A DNA stretch of 7,398 nucleotides from an uncultured Porphyromonadaceae bacterium. Its GTDB lineage: Bacteria; Bacteroidota; Bacteroidia; Bacteroidales; Muribaculaceae. The stretch covers positions 1 through 7,398 of the forward strand of contig CABUPJ010000066.1 of assembly GCA_902493335.1 (NCBI GenBank), read 5' to 3'. How positions within the stretch are numbered: the first letter of the stretch is position 1; each line of letters begins with the position of its first letter. A program made the translations under genes and the position numbers. Under the pieces are notes generated by a model. That model did not search any database, was not told where the DNA came from, and was given only the letters and a program-made list of their open reading frames with translations. Below, piece by piece: positions 6,565 through 7,398 of the stretch.

Positions 6565-6819
6565 TTATTTCGCATCTACTACCTCGGTCAGCGCTCGGGC
6601 AAACTGAGCGGGGCACGATGTCATCTTGCTGCCGCAACGTATATCTTTGAGCACACCGATGACATCCACGGCCTTCCGGCCTTTGACCAGCGCCGCAACA
6701 CCCTGAAGATTACCGTGACAACCTCCGGTAAATGACACGTCGCCGATGACGCCATTGTCATCGACCTCAAACGTTATATGACGGCTGCAAGTGCCCGAAG
6801 GCTCAAATTCATATCTCAT
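6565..6819 (-). CDS. small TSCPD-domain protein (TIGR03905-like)
   Basis: The 84-residue product matches standalone TSCPD-domain proteins, also found as a C-terminal domain of some ribonucleotide reductases. It has the typical pattern FEPSGTCSRHITFEVDDNGVI (Cys11 within it), FTGGCHGNLQG (30-40), a central helix AVDVIGVLKDIRCG (50-63) and TSCPAQFARAL (67-77). Four conserved cysteines (11, 34, 62, 69) could bind a metal; that is inference from spacing. The position that is Asp in the family's name motif (TSCPD) is Ala71 here. Biochemical function is unknown. No clear TAnnTTTG promoter is seen between it and the hairpin at 6848-6879, so it may depend on read-through from tRNA-Leu or on a divergent promoter. 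Confidence 0.88.
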   Translation of the reverse strand: MRYEFEPSGTCSRHITFEVDDNGVIGDVSFTGGCHGNLQGVAALVKGRKAVDVIGVLKDIRCGSKMTSCPAQFARALTEVVDAK

Positions 6820-6847
6820 AGCGATATCATAATCAGATGTGACTTAT

Positions 6848-6879
6848 AAAATAAAAGGCTCAACTATCTGTTGCGCCTT
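6848..6879 (-). terminator. probable terminator after tRNA-Leu
   Basis: On the minus strand, AAGGC-G-CAAC (6879-6870) pairs with GTTG-A-GCCTT (6864-6855) around the loop AGATA, giving nine pairs with one internal mismatch. The tail is TTATTTT. It lies 15 bases beyond the tRNA-Leu 3' end and 28 bases before the TSCPD start codon, so it would separate the two or attenuate read-through into the small gene. Confidence 0.65.
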
Positions 6880-6893
6880 AGAATATATGATTG

Positions 6894-6977
6894 TACCCGA
6901 AGTGGGACTCGAACCCACACAGCCGTAATGGCCAAGGGATTTTAAGTCCCTCGTGTCTACCATTCCACCATTCGGGC
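6894..6977 (-). tRNA. tRNA-Leu (anticodon UAA)
   Basis: The minus strand folds as a class II tRNA of 84 bases. The acceptor stem pairs GCCCGAA with TTCGGGT, with a G1-U72 wobble (also present in E. coli tRNA-Leu UAA). The D arm is GTG/CAC with a GGTAGA loop. The anticodon stem AGGGA/TCCCT carries the loop CTTAAAA, with anticodon TAA at plus positions 6942-6944. A long variable arm includes GCC/GGC, and the T arm is GTGGG-TTCGAGT-CCCAC. The discriminator is A. The next bases are CAA, so CCA is not encoded and must be added after transcription. Confidence 0.97.
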
Positions 6978-6995
6978 AGCCTTGGTTTGTGGCTG

Positions 6996-7027
6996 CAAAT
7001 TTAAAACATTTTTTTGAAACGCCCAAA
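6996..7027 (-). promoter_or_regulatory. tRNA-Leu promoter
   Basis: On the minus strand TTTG lies at 7027-7024, then a 20-base spacer and TAAATTTG at 7003-6996, extended by CAGCC. Transcription would begin about 12 bases before the mature tRNA. The TTTG falls inside a small palindrome, CGCCCA-AACG-TGGGCG (7020-7035). Confidence 0.87.
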
Positions 7028-7035
7028 CGTGGGCG
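7020..7035. repeat. 6-bp inverted repeat over the tRNA-Leu -33 element
   Basis: CGCCCA (7020-7025) and TGGGCG (7030-7035) flank AACG. The TTTG of the tRNA-Leu promoter lies across it. It is short enough to be chance, but its GC-rich arms stand out in an AT-rich tract. Confidence 0.4.
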
Positions 7036-7090
7036 CCAAAAGGAATAAAAAGAATTAAAAGAAACGCGTCAGAAAAATATCGCCAAAAAA

Positions 7091-7122
7091 TTTGGCCGAT
7101 AAGAAAAATATCACTAACTTTG
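7091..7122 (+). promoter_or_regulatory. tRNA-Ser promoter
   Basis: TTTG at 7091-7094, a 20-base spacer and TAACTTTG at 7115-7122, extended by CAGCC, form a full Bacteroidetes promoter. The transcript would carry a leader of about 32 bases before the tRNA at 7161. The TTTG overlaps an inverted repeat GCCAAA-AAA-TTTGGC (7082-7096). The promoter is back to back with that of tRNA-Leu across a purine-rich AT tract (about 7036-7090). Confidence 0.88.
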
Positions 7123-7160
7123 CAGCCGTAATCGACAAACGACACATGTCGCGACTACAA

Positions 7161-7248
<88 letters not shown>

Positions 7249-7293
7249 AAATAGTAAGGGGCGCCGACTTGAAGTCGGCGCCCCTTACTATTT
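7249..7293. repeat. 45-base near-perfect palindrome directly after tRNA-Ser
   Basis: Two 22-base arms (7249-7270 and 7272-7293) are perfect reverse complements around a single central G at 7271. The core is GCCGACTTGAAGTCGGC, with GGGGCGCC blocks outside it and AT-rich ends. The left arm begins on the base immediately after CCA. As RNA it would be a very stable hairpin and probably ends the tRNA-Ser transcript, although the 3' tail (TATTTC) is a weak T tract. It could equally be a dispersed repeat inserted at the tRNA end. The centre resembles that of the unit at 168-187. Confidence 0.8.
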
Positions 7294-7361
7294 CAAACCA
7301 CGGAGATAGATGTATTCTTTCCATCCGAAGCCACAGATATCAAGGCGCATCGTAAAAAACC

Positions 7362-7393
7362 TGTGTTTAGGCGGAATAAAAAGCTTACCTTTG
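7362..7393 (+). promoter_or_regulatory. promoter for a gene beyond the right edge
   Basis: TACCTTTG at 7386-7393 matches TAnnTTTG and is followed by CAGTC, the same extension as at 4170. At the exact 20-base spacing there is TGTG (7362-7365), one mismatch from TTTG. The gene it serves starts outside the window. Between the palindrome and this site (7294-7361) I see no gene. Confidence 0.65.
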
Positions 7394-7398
7394 CAGTC

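Noticed and set aside
6894..6977. G1-U72 wobble in tRNA-Leu as a sign of a decayed gene
   Set aside because: The same terminal wobble occurs in E. coli tRNA-Leu(UAA), and all other stems are intact.

Overview
The window looks like ordinary chromosomal DNA from a GC-rich member of the Bacteroidales, most likely a Muribaculaceae-like gut bacterium (family level is inference). The evidence is Bacteroidetes-type promoters (TTTG, a 20-base spacer, then TAnnTTTG) before many genes, no Shine-Dalgarno sites, very short leaders, a Bacteroidetes-style HisRS, and an envelope set (glycine-zipper OmpA lipoprotein, LysM protein, PorT-family barrel) typical of that phylum. I see no phage, transposase, CRISPR array, toxin-antitoxin or defence genes.

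Layout. Positions 1-270 hold no clear complete gene. They are the 3' side of hisS: a probable hisS terminator (66-94) and a cluster of perfect palindromes (116-227). Next come hisS (271-1629, minus) and, divergently, a short AlkD-like HEAT-repeat protein (1704-2246, plus). Their two -7 elements form a mirror-image 10-bp inverted repeat. A ten-helix EamA-type exporter (2265-3182, minus) converges on the AlkD-like gene and diverges from an OmpA-family lipoprotein (3341-4045, plus), which ends at a strong terminator (4068-4114).

A textbook promoter (4146-4177) then drives a two-gene operon: a secreted protein with two LysM domains and a periplasmic-binding-protein-like domain (4198-5865), and a PorT-family outer-membrane barrel (5867-6556), with one base between stop and start. 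A small four-cysteine TSCPD protein (6565-6819, minus) converges on it. The window closes with two divergent class II tRNA genes, tRNA-Leu(UAA) (minus) and tRNA-Ser(UGA) (plus), with back-to-back promoters. A 45-bp near-perfect palindrome starts on the base after the tRNA-Ser CCA. The last bases hold another promoter firing out of the window.

Functionally the window mixes translation (HisRS, tRNA-Leu, tRNA-Ser) with cell-envelope genes. The OmpA lipoprotein, the LysM/binding-fold protein and the barrel would all act at the outer membrane-peptidoglycan interface. The points most worth a second look are the LysM-binding-fold plus barrel operon, the degenerate AlkD-like protein, the mirrored hisS promoter region, the palindrome families and the promoter consensus that recurs four times.
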